Assembly: GCF_001696685.1 (NCBI RefSeq)
Contig: NZ_MBFG01000010.1
Span: 59,122-123,121, forward strand
Origin: Nosocomiicoccus ampullae
Lineage (GTDB): Bacteria > Bacillota > Bacilli > Staphylococcales > Salinicoccaceae
Direction: 5' to 3'
Length of the DNA stretch: 64,000 nt
The notes under the pieces are model-generated. The model was not told where the DNA came from. It made no database searches and saw only the letters and a program-made list of their open reading frames with translations. Below are positions 45,418 through 57,219 of the stretch, in pieces; within the stretch, counting starts at the first letter, position 1; every line of letters begins with the position of its first letter. The position numbers and the translations under genes were made by a program.

Positions 45418-45873
45418 ATGAGTATGGTGTTTCTCGCACAATTTTTATTAAGTTTCTTTGCGTCATTTAGTTTCGGAATTATCTTTAACATACCGAGACG
45501 TCACCTCGTTGCGAGTGGAGTCACAGGAGCACTCGGGTGGGTCATGTATTACTTTTTAAGTCAGACGATTGGTATCGAACCACTCATTTCAAACTTCGTT
45601 GCCGCAATTACGATGACGAGTACAGCGATATTTTTTACGAAACGACTTCAAGCGCCACTTATCGTATTTGTAACGTGCGGACTTATACCGTTAGTTCCTG
45701 GAGGTAAAGCGTACGAATCCGTACGTGCCGTCGTAGAAAATGATAATTTAGCTGCATTAGATTCAGGATTTCAAGCGGCACTTATCGCATTATCAATTGC
45801 GATGGGAATCATCATAACTGAAATGATGTATGAACTATTTAATATTATAAAAAGAAAGGTCACAAACCGATGA
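45418..45873 (+). CDS. Threonine/serine exporter, ThrE C-terminal-type subunit
   Basis: A 151-residue membrane protein (DUF3815 type) with about four helices. RRHLVASGVTGALGWVMYYFL and CGLIPLVPGGKAYESVRAVVEND are characteristic of the ThrE_2 family. It should form the exporter with the upstream subunit. ATG 45418 is 4 nt after a perfect AGGAGGTGA; ATG 45424 is the other candidate. Its stop overlaps the glutaredoxin start by 4 nt. Confidence 0.85.
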   Translation: MSMVFLAQFLLSFFASFSFGIIFNIPRRHLVASGVTGALGWVMYYFLSQTIGIEPLISNFVAAITMTSTAIFFTKRLQAPLIVFVTCGLIPLVPGGKAYESVRAVVENDNLAALDSGFQAALIALSIAMGIIITEMMYELFNIIKRKVTNR

Positions 45874-46115
45874 AACTCGTATTATATACTTCACCAAACT
45901 GTAAGCTATGTGAAGATGCGAAGCTCCAATTAAATATAGCGTTAGAATCATTTAAAGACGTTGAAGTGAGTGAAGTCGATATTACGTCAGACGACACGTT
46001 ACATGAACAATTTTTAATTCGTGTACCAGTTGTGATGCATGAAGAAGAAGTCGTACAAGAGGGGATTATCGACTTTTTTACGATTCATGAATATGTTGAA
46101 AGGGCGAAACAGTGA
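45870..46115 (+). CDS. Glutaredoxin-like protein
   Basis: An 81-residue thioredoxin-fold protein with CxxC motif CKLC (residues 11-14 in SPNCKLCEDAK) and cis-Pro in IRVPVVMHEEE. It is the small glutaredoxin-like family often found before cggR-gapA in Bacilli; the substrate is unknown. It overlaps the exporter gene (ATGA). In many relatives cggR and gapA would follow; here pgk follows directly. Confidence 0.8.
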   Translation: MKLVLYTSPNCKLCEDAKLQLNIALESFKDVEVSEVDITSDDTLHEQFLIRVPVVMHEEEVVQEGIIDFFTIHEYVERAKQ

Positions 46116-46130
46116 TTCATCCCTTAACCG

Positions 46131-46159
46131 TTTAAAATAAATGTAAATAACGATATAAT
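46131..46159 (+). promoter_or_regulatory. Probable promoter of the pgk operon
   Basis: TTTAAA (46131-46136), 17-nt spacer, TATAAT (46154-46159), 34 nt before the pgk ATG. It would let pgk-tpiA-gpmI-eno be expressed without gapA upstream. Confidence 0.6.
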
Positions 46160-46193
46160 TAAGAGAGTGTATATTTTTATTTGGAGGATCTCA

Positions 46194-47381
46194 ATGAAAC
46201 AGACAATTAAGGATGTAGAATTTAAAGGAAAGACAGTACTCGTACGTGCGGATTTTAACGTACCGTTACAAGACGGTGAAATTACGAACGACAAGCGTAT
46301 TAAAGCAGCACTACCGACGATACAATACATCATAGACGCAGGTGGTAAAGTCATCTTATTCTCACATTTAGGACGTGTAAAGACAGAAGAAGACTTAGAA
46401 GAGTTATCGCTATTACCAGTTGCGAAACGTTTAAGCGAACTGTTAGATAAAGACGTATTCTTTGTCAACGCGACGCGCGGTGAAGAATTAGAATCTTCGA
46501 TTGAAGACTTAAACGAAGGAGACGTGTTACTCGTAGAGAACACGCGCTTTGAAGATTTAGACGGTAAAAAAGAAAGTAAAAACGATCCAGAGCTCGGTAA
46601 ATATTGGGCGTCACTCGGGGATGTGTTTGTTAACGACGCATTCGGAACAGCACATAGATCTCACGCATCAAACGTTGGGATTTCTGAACATTTACCTGCT
46701 GTGTCAGGATTTTTAATCGAAAAAGAAATCGACTTCTTAGGTGAAGCGGTATTAAATCCAAAACGTCCACTCGTTGCGATTTTAGGTGGCGCAAAAGTGT
46801 CAGATAAAATAACGGTAATCGAAAGCTTACTTGAAAAAGCAGATAAAATTCTAATCGGTGGCGGAATGGCGAACACGTTTTTACGTGCTCAAGGCTATGA
46901 CACTGGAAAGTCACTCGTTGAAGAAGATAAACTCGATCTCGCAAAATCTCTTCTTGAAAAAGGGAAAGATAAGCTCGTATTACCGGTTGACGTCGTTGCA
47001 GCTAAAGAATTTAGTAACGACAGTGAGCACGCTGTAAGAGACGCTTCAGAGATTGAAGCAGATGAAATGGCATTAGACGTTGGTCCAAAAACAGTAGAAT
47101 TGTTTGAAGAAGTTCTAAAGGACGCGAAAACAGTCGTATGGAACGGACCGATGGGTGTGTTTGAAATGTCTAATTTCGCACAAGGTACGATTAAAGTATG
47201 TGAATCACTTGCGAAATTAGAAGACGCAATTACGATTATCGGTGGTGGAGACTCTGCAACAGCAGCTGAACAGCTCGGCTTTGAAGAAGACTTCTCACAC
47301 ATTTCTACAGGTGGCGGAGCGTCACTCGAATTTTTAGAAGGTAAAGAATTACCAGGAATTAAAGCATTAAATGATAAGTAA
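46194..47381 (+). CDS. pgk: Phosphoglycerate kinase
   Basis: A 395-residue glycolytic kinase that makes ATP from 1,3-bisphosphoglycerate. Typical motifs are [14 protein letters not shown] (residues 20-33), HLGR (63-66), [18 protein letters not shown] (about 149-166), [15 protein letters not shown] and the nucleotide loop [10 protein letters not shown] with [13 protein letters not shown]. Start ATG 46194 after TTGGAGG; the longer frame back to 46167 lies upstream of that site. First gene of a glycolytic operon lacking gapA. Confidence 0.97.
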   Translation: MKQTIKDVEFKGKTVLVRADFNVPLQDGEITNDKRIKAALPTIQYIIDAGGKVILFSHLGRVKTEEDLEELSLLPVAKRLSELLDKDVFFVNATRGEELESSIEDLNEGDVLLVENTRFEDLDGKKESKNDPELGKYWASLGDVFVNDAFGTAHRSHASNVGISEHLPAVSGFLIEKEIDFLGEAVLNPKRPLVAILGGAKVSDKITVIESLLEKADKILIGGGMANTFLRAQGYDTGKSLVEEDKLDLAKSLLEKGKDKLVLPVDVVAAKEFSNDSEHAVRDASEIEADEMALDVGPKTVELFEEVLKDAKTVVWNGPMGVFEMSNFAQGTIKVCESLAKLEDAITIIGGGDSATAAEQLGFEEDFSHISTGGGASLEFLEGKELPGIKALNDK

Positions 47382-47391
47382 GGAGATAGTT

Positions 47392-48147
47392 ATGCGTACA
47401 CCATTTATTGCAGGAAATTGGAAGATGCACAAAACAGTTAGTGAAGCAGAAGCATTTTTAAAAGAATTATTAACGAAAGATTTACCAAGCGGAGTCGATG
47501 CTGCGATTTGTGCACCGTTTATTCATCTCGATAGACTCGTTCAAGCGACGAACGACAAAGTCGGAATCGGTGCAGAGAACGGACACTTTGAAGCACAAGG
47601 GGCGTTTACTGGGGAAGTATCGATTGATAGTTTAAGTGACTTAGGTGTAGACTACGTCATTATTGGTCACTCAGAACGCCGTGAAATGTTTAATGAGACA
47701 GATGTATCTGTGAATAAAAAAGTATTAAAAGCGTTAGAAAAAGACGTCGTACCGATCGTGTGTTGCGGTGAAACGTTAGAAGAGCGCGAAAACGAAACTT
47801 ATATAGAAAAGATTACAACTCAAATCGAACACGCATTTAAAAGTGTAAGTGCTGAAGACGCAAAAAGAGTAGTCGTTGCGTACGAGCCGATTTGGGCGAT
47901 TGGTACAGGTAAAAGTGCGACGAGTGAAGACGCAAACAAAATGTGTCAACTCGTTCGTGAAACGATTGAAAAAACATTTAATACAGAAATTAGTGAAGCA
48001 GTACGTATCCAGTATGGTGGATCAGTAAAACCCGAAAACATTAAAGAGTATATGAGTGAACCACATATTGACGGTGCACTCGTCGGTGGAGCGTCACTTG
48101 AAGTTGAAAGTTTTGTCGCGCTTTTAGAAGGTGCACACAATGCATAA
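47392..48147 (+). CDS. tpiA: Triosephosphate isomerase
   Basis: A 251-residue TIM barrel interconverting dihydroxyacetone phosphate and glyceraldehyde 3-phosphate. Substrate Asn/Lys in AGNWKMHKT (residues 8-16), catalytic His in IIGHSERRE (near 95) and catalytic Glu in [14 protein letters not shown] (near 167) are present. Start ATG 47392 after AAGGAGATAG. The stop overlaps gpmI by 8 nt. Confidence 0.97.
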   Translation: MRTPFIAGNWKMHKTVSEAEAFLKELLTKDLPSGVDAAICAPFIHLDRLVQATNDKVGIGAENGHFEAQGAFTGEVSIDSLSDLGVDYVIIGHSERREMFNETDVSVNKKVLKALEKDVVPIVCCGETLEERENETYIEKITTQIEHAFKSVSAEDAKRVVVAYEPIWAIGTGKSATSEDANKMCQLVRETIEKTFNTEISEAVRIQYGGSVKPENIKEYMSEPHIDGALVGGASLEVESFVALLEGAHNA

Positions 48148-49648
48148 ACCAGTCGGTTTAATTATTTTAGATGGATTCGGTTGCCGAAAAGAAACGTTCG
48201 GTAACGCTGTAAAACAAGCGCATAAACCAAACTTTGACCGTTACATGAGTGAGTATCCAAATAACCGATTAGTCGCATGTGGCGAAGACGTCGGACTTCC
48301 AGCAGGTCAAATGGGGAATTCCGAAGTCGGACACTTAAATATCGGCGCAGGCCGTATCGTATACCAAAGTTTAACGCGTATTAATAAATCGATAGAATCA
48401 AAAGAGTTTTATAAAAACAAAGCGCTAAACGAAGCGGTTGACCACGCGTTAACAAATGACAGTACGCTCCATATTATGGGTCTACTGTCTGACGGTGGCG
48501 TGCATTCTCATTACAATCATATGTTTGAAATTATAAAACTCGCAAAAGAAAAAGGGGTTAAGCGCGTTTACGTACACGGATTTTTAGATGGCCGTGACGT
48601 CGATCAGCAATCTGCACTCACTTATATCGATGAAGCAGAAAGACAGTTTGAAGCGATCGGTCTCGGTGAATTTAAGACGATTTCTGGAAGATATTATGCG
48701 ATGGATAGAGACCGTCGTTATGAGCGTACAAAAAAGACACACGACGCGATTCACTACGGTGCAGGACCGTTATTTAAAACGGCACGTACCGGTGTAGAAC
48801 GTGCGTATGAGGCTGAGATTTACGATGAGTTTGTTTCGCCGTTTATCGTCGGACAAAAAGAAAGATTTTTAAAAGATAACGATTCGATGATCTTTTATAA
48901 CTTTAGACCAGACCGTGCGGTTCAATTATCTAAAGTGTTTGCGGAAAAAGGTTTTGATGAGTTTTTAATCGAACCATTTGAAAACGTAAAATTTACGACG
49001 TTTACGAAATATGATGATAGCATCGACGCGAGTATCGTGTTTGAAAAAGAAGATTTAGTAAATACGATCGGTGAAGTCGTTTCAAATGCCGGAATGAGTC
49101 AGTTACGTATTGCAGAAACTGAAAAGTATCCACACGTCACGTACTTTATGTCAGGTGGCCGTCACGAAGAATTTAATAACGAAGAACGCATTCTCGTGAA
49201 CTCGCCAAAAGTCGCAACGTATGACTTAAAACCTGAGATGAGTGCGTACGAAGTAAAGGACAAAGCGATTAATCGTCTTAAAAAAGGCAACTTAGACATG
49301 ATGATTTTAAACTTCGCAAATCCAGATATGGTCGGACATAGCGGAATGTTAGAACCGACAATTAAAGCAGTGGAAACAGTTGACGAATGTCTTGGTGAAA
49401 TTGTCGATGAGATTATCTCTCAAGGTGGTGTTGCAGTCATTACTGCAGACCACGGTAACGCTGACGAAGTCGTACAACTAAACGGGGAACCGATGACCGC
49501 ACATACGACAAACGACGTTCCGGTCATCGTTACTAAAAAAGGTGTAAATGTAACGAGTGGTCGACTTGCAGATTTAGCACCGACAGTGTTAGATTTATTA
49601 GGTATAGACCAACCAAAAGAAATGACGGGTAAAACTTTATTACAATAA
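48140..49648 (+). CDS. gpmI: 2,3-bisphosphoglycerate-independent phosphoglycerate mutase
   Basis: About 502 residues, the manganese-dependent alkaline-phosphatase-superfamily mutase converting 3- to 2-phosphoglycerate. The nucleophile Ser lies in [17 protein letters not shown] (near residue 61), and metal ligands lie in ILDGFG at the start, [12 protein letters not shown] near 400 and [10 protein letters not shown] near 438. ATG 48140 is the likely start, overlapping tpiA; a GTG at 48131 is in frame. Enolase follows after 28 nt. Confidence 0.96.
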   Translation: MHKPVGLIILDGFGCRKETFGNAVKQAHKPNFDRYMSEYPNNRLVACGEDVGLPAGQMGNSEVGHLNIGAGRIVYQSLTRINKSIESKEFYKNKALNEAVDHALTNDSTLHIMGLLSDGGVHSHYNHMFEIIKLAKEKGVKRVYVHGFLDGRDVDQQSALTYIDEAERQFEAIGLGEFKTISGRYYAMDRDRRYERTKKTHDAIHYGAGPLFKTARTGVERAYEAEIYDEFVSPFIVGQKERFLKDNDSMIFYNFRPDRAVQLSKVFAEKGFDEFLIEPFENVKFTTFTKYDDSIDASIVFEKEDLVNTIGEVVSNAGMSQLRIAETEKYPHVTYFMSGGRHEEFNNEERILVNSPKVATYDLKPEMSAYEVKDKAINRLKKGNLDMMILNFANPDMVGHSGMLEPTIKAVETVDECLGEIVDEIISQGGVAVITADHGNADEVVQLNGEPMTAHTTNDVPVIVTKKGVNVTSGRLADLAPTVLDLLGIDQPKEMTGKTLLQ

Positions 49649-49658
49649 ATAATTATAA

Positions 49659-50969
<1,311 letters not shown>

Positions 50970-50977
50970 TTATGTAG

Positions 50978-51006
50978 TTGATTACAGTATCAATTACTGA
51001 TATAAT
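50978..51006 (+). promoter_or_regulatory. Promoter of secG-est-rnr-smpB
   Basis: TTGATT (50978-50983), 17-nt spacer, TATAAT (51001-51006) with a nearby TG-type context; 34 nt before secG. Confidence 0.7.
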
Positions 51007-51039
51007 ATGTAACGATATAGCAAGTAGGGGGAACACGCG

Positions 51040-51270
51040 ATGTATACAGCTTTAATCGTATTACTGATCATTGTGTGCATTTCACTTATCGCGGTCGTTT
51101 TACTCCAGTCAGGTAAGAGTGCTGGACTATCAGGAGCAATAAGTGGTGGTGCAGAACAGCTCTTTGGTAAACAAAAAGCAAGAGGTATGGATTTAATATT
51201 ACACAGAATGACAGTTGTTTTATCTGTCATGTTCTTTTTAATAATGATTCTATTAACATATGTCAGTTAA
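51040..51270 (+). CDS. secG: Preprotein translocase subunit SecG
   Basis: A 76-residue membrane protein with two helices ([21 protein letters not shown] and [22 protein letters not shown]) and the conserved cytoplasmic loop [27 protein letters not shown]. It assists SecYE and SecA in export. Position before est-rnr-smpB is the usual staphylococcal one. Ribosome binding site GTAGGGGGAAC. A terminator follows, probably leaky toward est. Confidence 0.93.
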   Translation: MYTALIVLLIIVCISLIAVVLLQSGKSAGLSGAISGGAEQLFGKQKARGMDLILHRMTVVLSVMFFLIMILLTYVS

Positions 51271-51276
51271 TACTAC

Positions 51277-51308
51277 ACGCCGGGGTGTTTAATCACCTCG
51301 GCGTTTTA
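51277..51308 (+). terminator. Terminator after secG
   Basis: ACGCCGGGGTG (51277-51287) and CACCTCGGCGT (51294-51304) with one G-T pair, then TTTTATT. Confidence 0.8.
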
Positions 51309-51372
51309 TTGTTTTCGTCGTTCTTTATCTTCTAATATATATCTCGTACAATAGATGTAAGGAGTGGTACGA

Positions 51373-52110
51373 ATGAAAGTAAGAATGCCTGGAAATTTTG
51401 CGTTTAGTGAAGGTACAAAAGACTATGCGGTACTTTTACTTCATGGATTTACAGGAAATACGTCAGACGTGCGACAACTCGGGAGATTTTTAGAAAAAAA
51501 TGAAGTTCCGAGCTACGCATTTAATTATGAAGGGCATACTGAAAGTCCAGAAAATATATTAAAATCGTCTCCATATGTGTGGTATAAACAAGCAATCGAT
51601 AAGTACGACGAGCTAAAAGAATCGTATGACAAAGTATTTGTCGTTGGTCTATCGATTGGTGGCGTGCTTGCGTTAAAGTTATCGATGGACCGAGACGTTG
51701 AAGCGGTAGCGACGATTTGTTCGCCGATGACGCTAAAAACGGAAAGTGAATTACTTAATAACTTTAAAATATACGCTGAGATGTTTAAAAAACGTTTTGA
51801 ACATAAAGAAGACGGGCAAATTAAAAGAGAGTTAGAAAGTTACACCGATGCATCGATTTTTACAGATATTAAGAAGATTATAGGAAGTACGAGAGATCGC
51901 CTTGGAGAAGTGACAGAACCAATATTTGTCGCTCAGGGTAAACTCGATGATGTGATCGATATAAATAGTGCTGAAATAATCATCGATGAAGTCGGCAGTG
52001 ACGATAAAGAAGTAAAATACTATGAAAACTCTGGTCACGTTTTAACGATTGACAAAGACAAAGAAGAATTATTTGAAGATTATTACGCGTTTTTAAACCG
52101 TAATTTATAG
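51373..52110 (+). CDS. est: Alpha/beta-hydrolase carboxylesterase
   Basis: About 245 residues, Est30-like. The oxyanion region is LLLHGFTGNTSDVRQLGR, the nucleophile Ser is in VVGLSIGGVLALKL, the Asp in VAQGKLDDVIDINSA and the His in NSGHVLTIDKDKEELFED. It hydrolyses short acyl esters in vitro in relatives; its physiological substrate is unknown. Start ATG 51373, after AAGGAG (51359-51364); a GTG at 51364 overlaps that site. 12 nt before rnr, the conserved est-rnr-smpB order. Confidence 0.9.
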   Translation: MKVRMPGNFAFSEGTKDYAVLLLHGFTGNTSDVRQLGRFLEKNEVPSYAFNYEGHTESPENILKSSPYVWYKQAIDKYDELKESYDKVFVVGLSIGGVLALKLSMDRDVEAVATICSPMTLKTESELLNNFKIYAEMFKKRFEHKEDGQIKRELESYTDASIFTDIKKIIGSTRDRLGEVTEPIFVAQGKLDDVIDINSAEIIIDEVGSDDKEVKYYENSGHVLTIDKDKEELFEDYYAFLNRNL

Positions 52111-52122
52111 GAGGACTTATTC

Positions 52123-54414
52123 ATGAGAGATTTTAAAGACGAAGTGTTAGAAATAATTGATCGTGATACGTATACACCGATGACAACTGAAGCGTTTGAA
52201 AGTGAACTGGATATTCACGACGCAGAAGATTTTAAAGCACTTATTAAAGCTTTAGTCTCTCTTGAAGAGTCGGACATTATACGTCGCACAAAGAAAAATA
52301 AGTACGTCAAAGTTGTGACGTCAAAAGTTGTGAAAGGTACGCTATCTATGCATAAGCGTGGATTCGCATTTTTACGCCCTGACGAAGAAGGAATAGATGA
52401 TATATTTATTCCGCCAAATGAAATTAACGGCGCATTAGACGGAGACACTGTACTGTGTACGATAGAGGAGTCGATGCGTGGTGAGAGTCATGAAGGTCGT
52501 GTCGTAAAGATTATCGAGCATAACGTGACAAAGCTCGTCGGTAAATATGAAGGTTCAAAAGGATTCGGATTCGTTGTGCCTGATTCCCTTACGTATAATA
52601 CGGATATTTTTATCCCAAGTGGGCAAAATTTAGGAGCAGTTTCCGGTCATAAAGTGCTCGTTGAAATTACGAAATTCCCAAAAAATAACACCGATAACCC
52701 GGAAGGTCATATTACAAAAATTCTCGGACATGAAAATGATCCGGGTGTCGATATTTTATCTATCGTTTATAGTCACGGTATCGATATCGACTTTAGTGAT
52801 GACGTACTTGAACAAGTCGAAAACATTCCAGACCACGTGCTTGAAGAAGAAAAGAAAGGTCGCGTTGATTTAACGAAACAAATGACGATTACAATCGACG
52901 GTGAAGACGCAAAAGACTTAGACGATGCGATTTCTGTCGAAAAGTTAAGTAACGGGAACTACGAGTTAACAGTAAGTATTGCGGACGTATCTCATTACGT
53001 ACAAGAGGGTACACCGCTCGATAAAGAAGCATATAACCGAGCGACGAGTGTCTATTTAGTCGACCGAGTGATACCGATGTTGCCTCATAAATTATCAAAC
53101 GGTATATGTTCATTAAATGAAGGTGTCGAGCGACTTGCGATGACGTGTCAGATGGAAATCGATATGAATGGAACAGTCGTAAATCATCGTATTTTTGAAA
53201 GTGTCATTCAGTCGGACAAACGTACGACATACACGGCCGTCAATAAAATATTAGAAGAAGACGACGAAGCGACGAAAATCGCTCACGGTGAAATTACGGA
53301 TATGATTATCCATGCAGGTGAACTCGCAAAAGTTTTACGCCGTAAACGAGATAAACGTGGTGCGCTAGACTTTGACTTTAACGAAGCACAAATCATCGTT
53401 CAACGTGACGGCACGCCTGAAGATATTGTGTTACGAAATCGCGGTAAAGGGGAGAAGTTAATCGAAGAATTTATGCTCGTATCAAACGAGACGATTGCAG
53501 AAAACTTCCATTGGTTAGATTTACCATTTATTTACCGTATCCACGAAGATCCAAAAGAAGATAAACTCCGTCAATTCTTCGAAATACTAACGAGCTTTGG
53601 TATTTTCGTTAAAGGTAAAGGGAACTCTGTGCATCCGCACGCGTTACAAGAAATTTTAGATGAAGTAAAAGATACCCCTGAAGATACAGTCATTTCGATG
53701 ATGATGTTACGTTCGATGCAACAAGCGAAATATTCATATCAGTCACTTGGACATTTTGGATTATCGACAGAATTCTACACGCACTATACAGCGCCGATTC
53801 GTAGATATCCAGATTTAATAGTACACAGACTAATTCGTACGTATTTAATCGAAAAAGATACGAGTCCAGCAACGATTCAAAAATTTAAAGAAAAGTTACC
53901 AGAAATTGCTTCGCACTCATCTGAACGTGAACGCCGAGCAGTAGATGCTGAACGCGATACGAACGACCTCAAAAAAGCAGAATATATGCAGCAGCATATC
54001 GGAGAACGCTTTGAAGGGGTAATATCAGGGGTTATGAACTTCGGTATGTTCGTTGAACTACCAAATACAGTCGAAGGACTCGTTCATATGAACAACTTAG
54101 GCGATGACTATTATAATTATAACGAGCGTATGATGGCGCTAATCGGTGAACGTACAGGCAAAATATTTAGAATGGGCGATAAAGTAGAAATCGAAGTTGA
54201 AAACGTTAATATAGCAGAGCGTTTAATCGATTTTACAGTCGTCGGAATAACACCGCGTAAAAAAGTAAAAGAAGAACAAAAAGACAAGCAAAAACCGAAA
54301 TATATCGATTCAAATGGTCGTAAAAAAAATAAAGTGAGAGACCAAACGAAAAAACCGAAAGGCAAAAAGCCGTTCTATAAAAGTGCACCGAAAAGAAATA
54401 GAAAAAGGAAGTAA
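52123..54414 (+). CDS. rnr: Ribonuclease R
   Basis: A 763-residue processive 3'-5' exoribonuclease. N-terminal winged helix (1-70), two cold-shock domains (about 75-230), catalytic RNB domain with [15 protein letters not shown] (Asp ligands near 263-271) and [19 protein letters not shown], an S1 domain ([33 protein letters not shown] from about 627) and a very basic tail ([26 protein letters not shown]) for structured RNA. It degrades defective mRNA with tmRNA-SmpB, encoded next. Confidence 0.96.
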   Translation: MRDFKDEVLEIIDRDTYTPMTTEAFESELDIHDAEDFKALIKALVSLEESDIIRRTKKNKYVKVVTSKVVKGTLSMHKRGFAFLRPDEEGIDDIFIPPNEINGALDGDTVLCTIEESMRGESHEGRVVKIIEHNVTKLVGKYEGSKGFGFVVPDSLTYNTDIFIPSGQNLGAVSGHKVLVEITKFPKNNTDNPEGHITKILGHENDPGVDILSIVYSHGIDIDFSDDVLEQVENIPDHVLEEEKKGRVDLTKQMTITIDGEDAKDLDDAISVEKLSNGNYELTVSIADVSHYVQEGTPLDKEAYNRATSVYLVDRVIPMLPHKLSNGICSLNEGVERLAMTCQMEIDMNGTVVNHRIFESVIQSDKRTTYTAVNKILEEDDEATKIAHGEITDMIIHAGELAKVLRRKRDKRGALDFDFNEAQIIVQRDGTPEDIVLRNRGKGEKLIEEFMLVSNETIAENFHWLDLPFIYRIHEDPKEDKLRQFFEILTSFGIFVKGKGNSVHPHALQEILDEVKDTPEDTVISMMMLRSMQQAKYSYQSLGHFGLSTEFYTHYTAPIRRYPDLIVHRLIRTYLIEKDTSPATIQKFKEKLPEIASHSSERERRAVDAERDTNDLKKAEYMQQHIGERFEGVISGVMNFGMFVELPNTVEGLVHMNNLGDDYYNYNERMMALIGERTGKIFRMGDKVEIEVENVNIAERLIDFTVVGITPRKKVKEEQKDKQKPKYIDSNGRKKNKVRDQTKKPKGKKPFYKSAPKRNRKRK

Positions 54415-54419
54415 ATGAT

Positions 54420-54884
54420 ATGAAGAAACATCACGGAAAAGTACTCGCTCAAAACAGAAAAGCAAGTCATGATTATATTATTGAGGATACGATTGAAGCG
54501 GGAATCGTATTAAAAGGGACTGAAATCAAATCGATTCGTAAGGGATCTGTTAGTTTACAAGACGCATTTTGCCGTGATTTTAAAGGCGAAATGTTCGTCT
54601 ATAACATGCACGTAGCCCCTTACGAGGAAGGAAATAGATTTAACCACGACCCGTTAAGACAACGAAAGTTACTTCTCCATAAAGCGCAGATCGACCGACT
54701 TATCGGGTACTTGCATAATCCAGGGCACGCACTCATCCCACTTAGACTTTACATTAAAAACGGAGTATGCAAAGTGCTCATTGGATACGCAAAAGGTAAA
54801 AAGAAATACGATAAGCGTCACGACTTAAAACAAAAGCAAATGAAGCGAGACATCGACCGTGCGCTAAAAGAGAGAAACCAATAA
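54420..54884 (+). CDS. smpB: SsrA-binding protein SmpB
   Basis: A 154-residue OB-fold protein that binds the tRNA-like part of tmRNA and carries it into stalled ribosomes. Motifs [60 protein letters not shown] and the basic C-terminal tail [26 protein letters not shown] that probes the empty mRNA channel are present. Lies 5 nt after rnr and just before the tmRNA gene. Confidence 0.97.
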   Translation: MKKHHGKVLAQNRKASHDYIIEDTIEAGIVLKGTEIKSIRKGSVSLQDAFCRDFKGEMFVYNMHVAPYEEGNRFNHDPLRQRKLLLHKAQIDRLIGYLHNPGHALIPLRLYIKNGVCKVLIGYAKGKKKYDKRHDLKQKQMKRDIDRALKERNQ

Positions 54885-54885
54885 C

Positions 54886-54915
54886 TTGAAATAAAAAAGC
54901 GAATAATGATATAAT
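54886..54915 (+). promoter_or_regulatory. Promoter of ssrA
   Basis: TTGAAA (54886-54891), 18-nt spacer, TATAAT (54910-54915), 19 nt before the mature tmRNA 5' end. Confidence 0.65.
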
Positions 54916-54934
54916 AATTATTACGCAAATAAAC

Positions 54935-55286
54935 GGGGACGTTCTGGATTCGACAGGGGTTATTGAGCACTTTAAGCGTGTCGGAGGTTTCGACTTCGTT
55001 ATCAACGATACTCAGTTATAATAACTGGCAAAACTAACAATCTCGTAGCTGCATAATTCAGCTACATCGTCTCGTACGTTTTCTTGTGACCTACTGAGAC
55101 GATTCAACTTTAGCAAGATATACTAGAAGTCTTCCGTCTGCAGACTTCTAGAAGAACTTAACCAGACTAGCATGAATTGTGGAACGTTCTCTTCCGGCGT
55201 TCATGCGAAACTTTAATTGAGAACTACACACGTAGAAAGAAGTGTAGCAAGATCCTTGGACGCGGGTTCGACTCCCGCCGTCTCCA
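54935..55286 (+). ncRNA. ssrA: Transfer-messenger RNA
   Basis: Begins GGGGACGTTCTGGATTCGAC and ends with the tRNA-like T-arm (GCGGGTTCGACTCCCGC) and CGTCTCC pairing with the 5' GGGGACG, discriminator A at 55286; CCA is not encoded. The tag frame is GGC-AAA-ACT-AAC-AAT-CTC-GTA-GCT-GCA-TAA at 55027-55056, giving GKTNNLVAA after the Ala charged on tmRNA. With SmpB and RNase R it rescues stalled ribosomes. The 3' 180 bp recur in decayed form at 63593-63771, so the gene's 3' end probably came with the island. Confidence 0.95.
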
Positions 55287-55300
55287 TATATTTTTACATC

Positions 55301-55343
55301 AATGAGATTACTTCACGAATAGTAGGTTAATCTCATTTTTTAT
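55301..55343 (+). terminator. Terminator after ssrA
   Basis: AATGAGATTA (55301-55310) and TAATCTCATT (55328-55337), long loop, then T-run. It lies on the island side of the junction. Confidence 0.75.
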
Positions 55344-55434
55344 GTAAAAATAAGATTGATATGTAAATCACATAGAAGTATAATAGTAATATCGATTTTA
55401 TGAAAATATCATTATAAATAAAGGAGAAATAAAT

Positions 55435-56142
55435 TTGAAAAACAAATTATTATTATCATCCCTAACACTCGCAGCAACTTCGATATTAATAGCGTCACCA
55501 ATTATTGCAGCAGTACACCAAAGTGCTGAATCTGAGGCGAAAGTTACCTTTACTGCACCTGAAGATACTCCAGAAATTTTAGACCCTGAAACATTACAGC
55601 CAGGTACTCCAGAAGATGGTAATGTTACAGGTAATACAGGACCATTATCTTTAGATTTTGTTTCTAATATAGATTTTGGTACACACGAAATTTCAACTGC
55701 AGCTGCTAAGTACGAGTCGGTTAGTGAAAGACCATATATTCAAGTTTCCGATCGTCGTGGTACTGGACAAGGTTGGAGTGTAAGTGCTCAAGCTTCTCAT
55801 TTCACTCAAAACGGTACGAACACTTTAGAGGGTGCAGTTATTTCATTCTTAAATGGTGAAGCAGCCTCTCCATTACAAGGAGTTAATCCACCGTTAGTAA
55901 ACAATAATATCGTTTTAAATACTGGTGGAGACAGTGCATCAGTTGTTAATGCTGAAGGTCGTTCAGACAATGCACAAATTGGAACAGCACAAGGTCTTGG
56001 AACATGGATTGTTAAGTGGCTAAAAGGTGACGGAGAAACAAACGAAAAAGTAACTTTAGATGTTCCACAAGGTGCCGCTTCAGCAGGTGAACATACATCT
56101 ACAATTACTTGGACTTTATATGATGGACCTGGTAACCAGTAA
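55435..56142 (+). CDS. Small WxL-domain surface protein
   Basis: A 235-residue secreted protein: signal peptide to about residue 28, an acidic Pro-rich segment with LDPETLQPGTPEDGNVTGNTGPLSLDFVSNIDFG, then a WxL domain with the two signature sites GWSVSAQ and TITWTLYDGP near the C-terminus. WxL domains bind peptidoglycan non-covalently. The layout matches WxL proteins of enterococci, listeriae and lactobacilli. Start is TTG 55435, 7 nt after AAAGGAGAA. A terminator separates it from the next gene, suggesting more transcript for this protein. Confidence 0.88.
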   Translation: MKNKLLLSSLTLAATSILIASPIIAAVHQSAESEAKVTFTAPEDTPEILDPETLQPGTPEDGNVTGNTGPLSLDFVSNIDFGTHEISTAAAKYESVSERPYIQVSDRRGTGQGWSVSAQASHFTQNGTNTLEGAVISFLNGEAASPLQGVNPPLVNNNIVLNTGGDSASVVNAEGRSDNAQIGTAQGLGTWIVKWLKGDGETNEKVTLDVPQGAASAGEHTSTITWTLYDGPGNQ

Positions 56143-56158
56143 TATAAGCGAAAATCTT

Positions 56159-56186
56159 AACCCTGAACAGTAGTTCGGGGTTTTTC
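56159..56186 (+). terminator. Attenuating terminator after first WxL gene
   Basis: AACCCTGAAC (56159-56168) and GTTCGGGGTT (56173-56182) with T-rich tail, 15 nt before the next start, so partial read-through is likely. Confidence 0.75.
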
Positions 56187-56200
56187 TTTAGAGGAAGTTG

Positions 56201-57208
56201 ATGATGAAAAGAATTACATGGATATTGCTATCTATACTACTATTATTTAATATCGCACCTACAGCATTAGCAAGTGAAGAAGTTCCGTATTCTTTACGTA
56301 CGATTTTACCGAACAGTCAAGTTGATTCTGAGAAGACATACTTTGATTTAGCAGTTGAAAAAAATACTACAGAGAAATTACAAGTAGAAGTATTTAATAA
56401 CTCAAATGAACCAATCGAAGTTAAAGTTAGCGCAAATACAGGAGCGACAAACAGTAATGGATTACTTGTTTACGATGGTTCAATTAAAGAGTTCGATAAC
56501 TCTTTAAAATATAATTTTACTAAAATGACAGATGTACTCACACCGACGTTAAAAATTGAGCCATATGAGAAGGCAATCGCAGAATTTTCTATTCAAATGC
56601 CAGAAAAAGATTTCGATGGCACGATTTTAGGTGGCTTAAGATTTTTACTTATAGATGATTCAAAAGAAGACTCTTCCGGTGTACAAATTAAAAATAACTA
56701 CGCGTATGAAATTGCAGTTGTTCTAAATGACAAAAATAGTAATAAAAAATTGCAAGAAGAAATTGAAATAAATCGTGTTAACCCTGGATTAATTAATAAT
56801 AGAACAGGTTTAAATGTTGAATTTAGCAATAAGCAACCATTACTAATGACAAATTCAAAAATCGAGGGTGCTGTATTTAAGAAGGGGAACGATACACCAT
56901 TATACGAAAGAAAAGATGACAACTTTTCAATCGCACCAAATGCTTTATTTAATCATCCTATATCTTTTAATAATGAAAAATTAAAAAAAGGTAAGTATGT
57001 CTATAAAGGAACGATTACAACGGATAATGAAACATTTGAATTCGAGAAAGAATTTGAAATTACTGAAGAAACTGCAAAAGAAGCGAATGACAATGCTGTA
57101 GAAGTTGAAAAAAATGACTGGAAAACATTTGCATTAATCATTGCAGGCATGACTATTTTTGGTTTATTAATACTGTTAATACTCATGGTAATACGAAAGA
57201 AAAAGTAG
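56201..57208 (+). CDS. WxL-interacting protein (DUF916/DUF3324)
   Basis: About 335 residues: signal peptide (residues 1-25, cut after ALA), DUF916 domain (YSLRTILPNSQVDSEKTYFDLAVEKNTTEKLQVEVFNNSNEPIEV), DUF3324 domain (about 150-290) and a C-terminal membrane anchor (TFALIIAGMTIFGLLILLILMVI) with RKKK stop-transfer. Such proteins bind WxL domains and peptidoglycan and hold the complex at the cell surface. Start ATG 56201 or 56204 after GAGGA. It lies between two WxL proteins, the usual gene content of a WxL locus. Confidence 0.88.
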   Translation: MMKRITWILLSILLLFNIAPTALASEEVPYSLRTILPNSQVDSEKTYFDLAVEKNTTEKLQVEVFNNSNEPIEVKVSANTGATNSNGLLVYDGSIKEFDNSLKYNFTKMTDVLTPTLKIEPYEKAIAEFSIQMPEKDFDGTILGGLRFLLIDDSKEDSSGVQIKNNYAYEIAVVLNDKNSNKKLQEEIEINRVNPGLINNRTGLNVEFSNKQPLLMTNSKIEGAVFKKGNDTPLYERKDDNFSIAPNALFNHPISFNNEKLKKGKYVYKGTITTDNETFEFEKEFEITEETAKEANDNAVEVEKNDWKTFALIIAGMTIFGLLILLILMVIRKKK

Positions 57209-57219
57209 GGTGAATTAAT

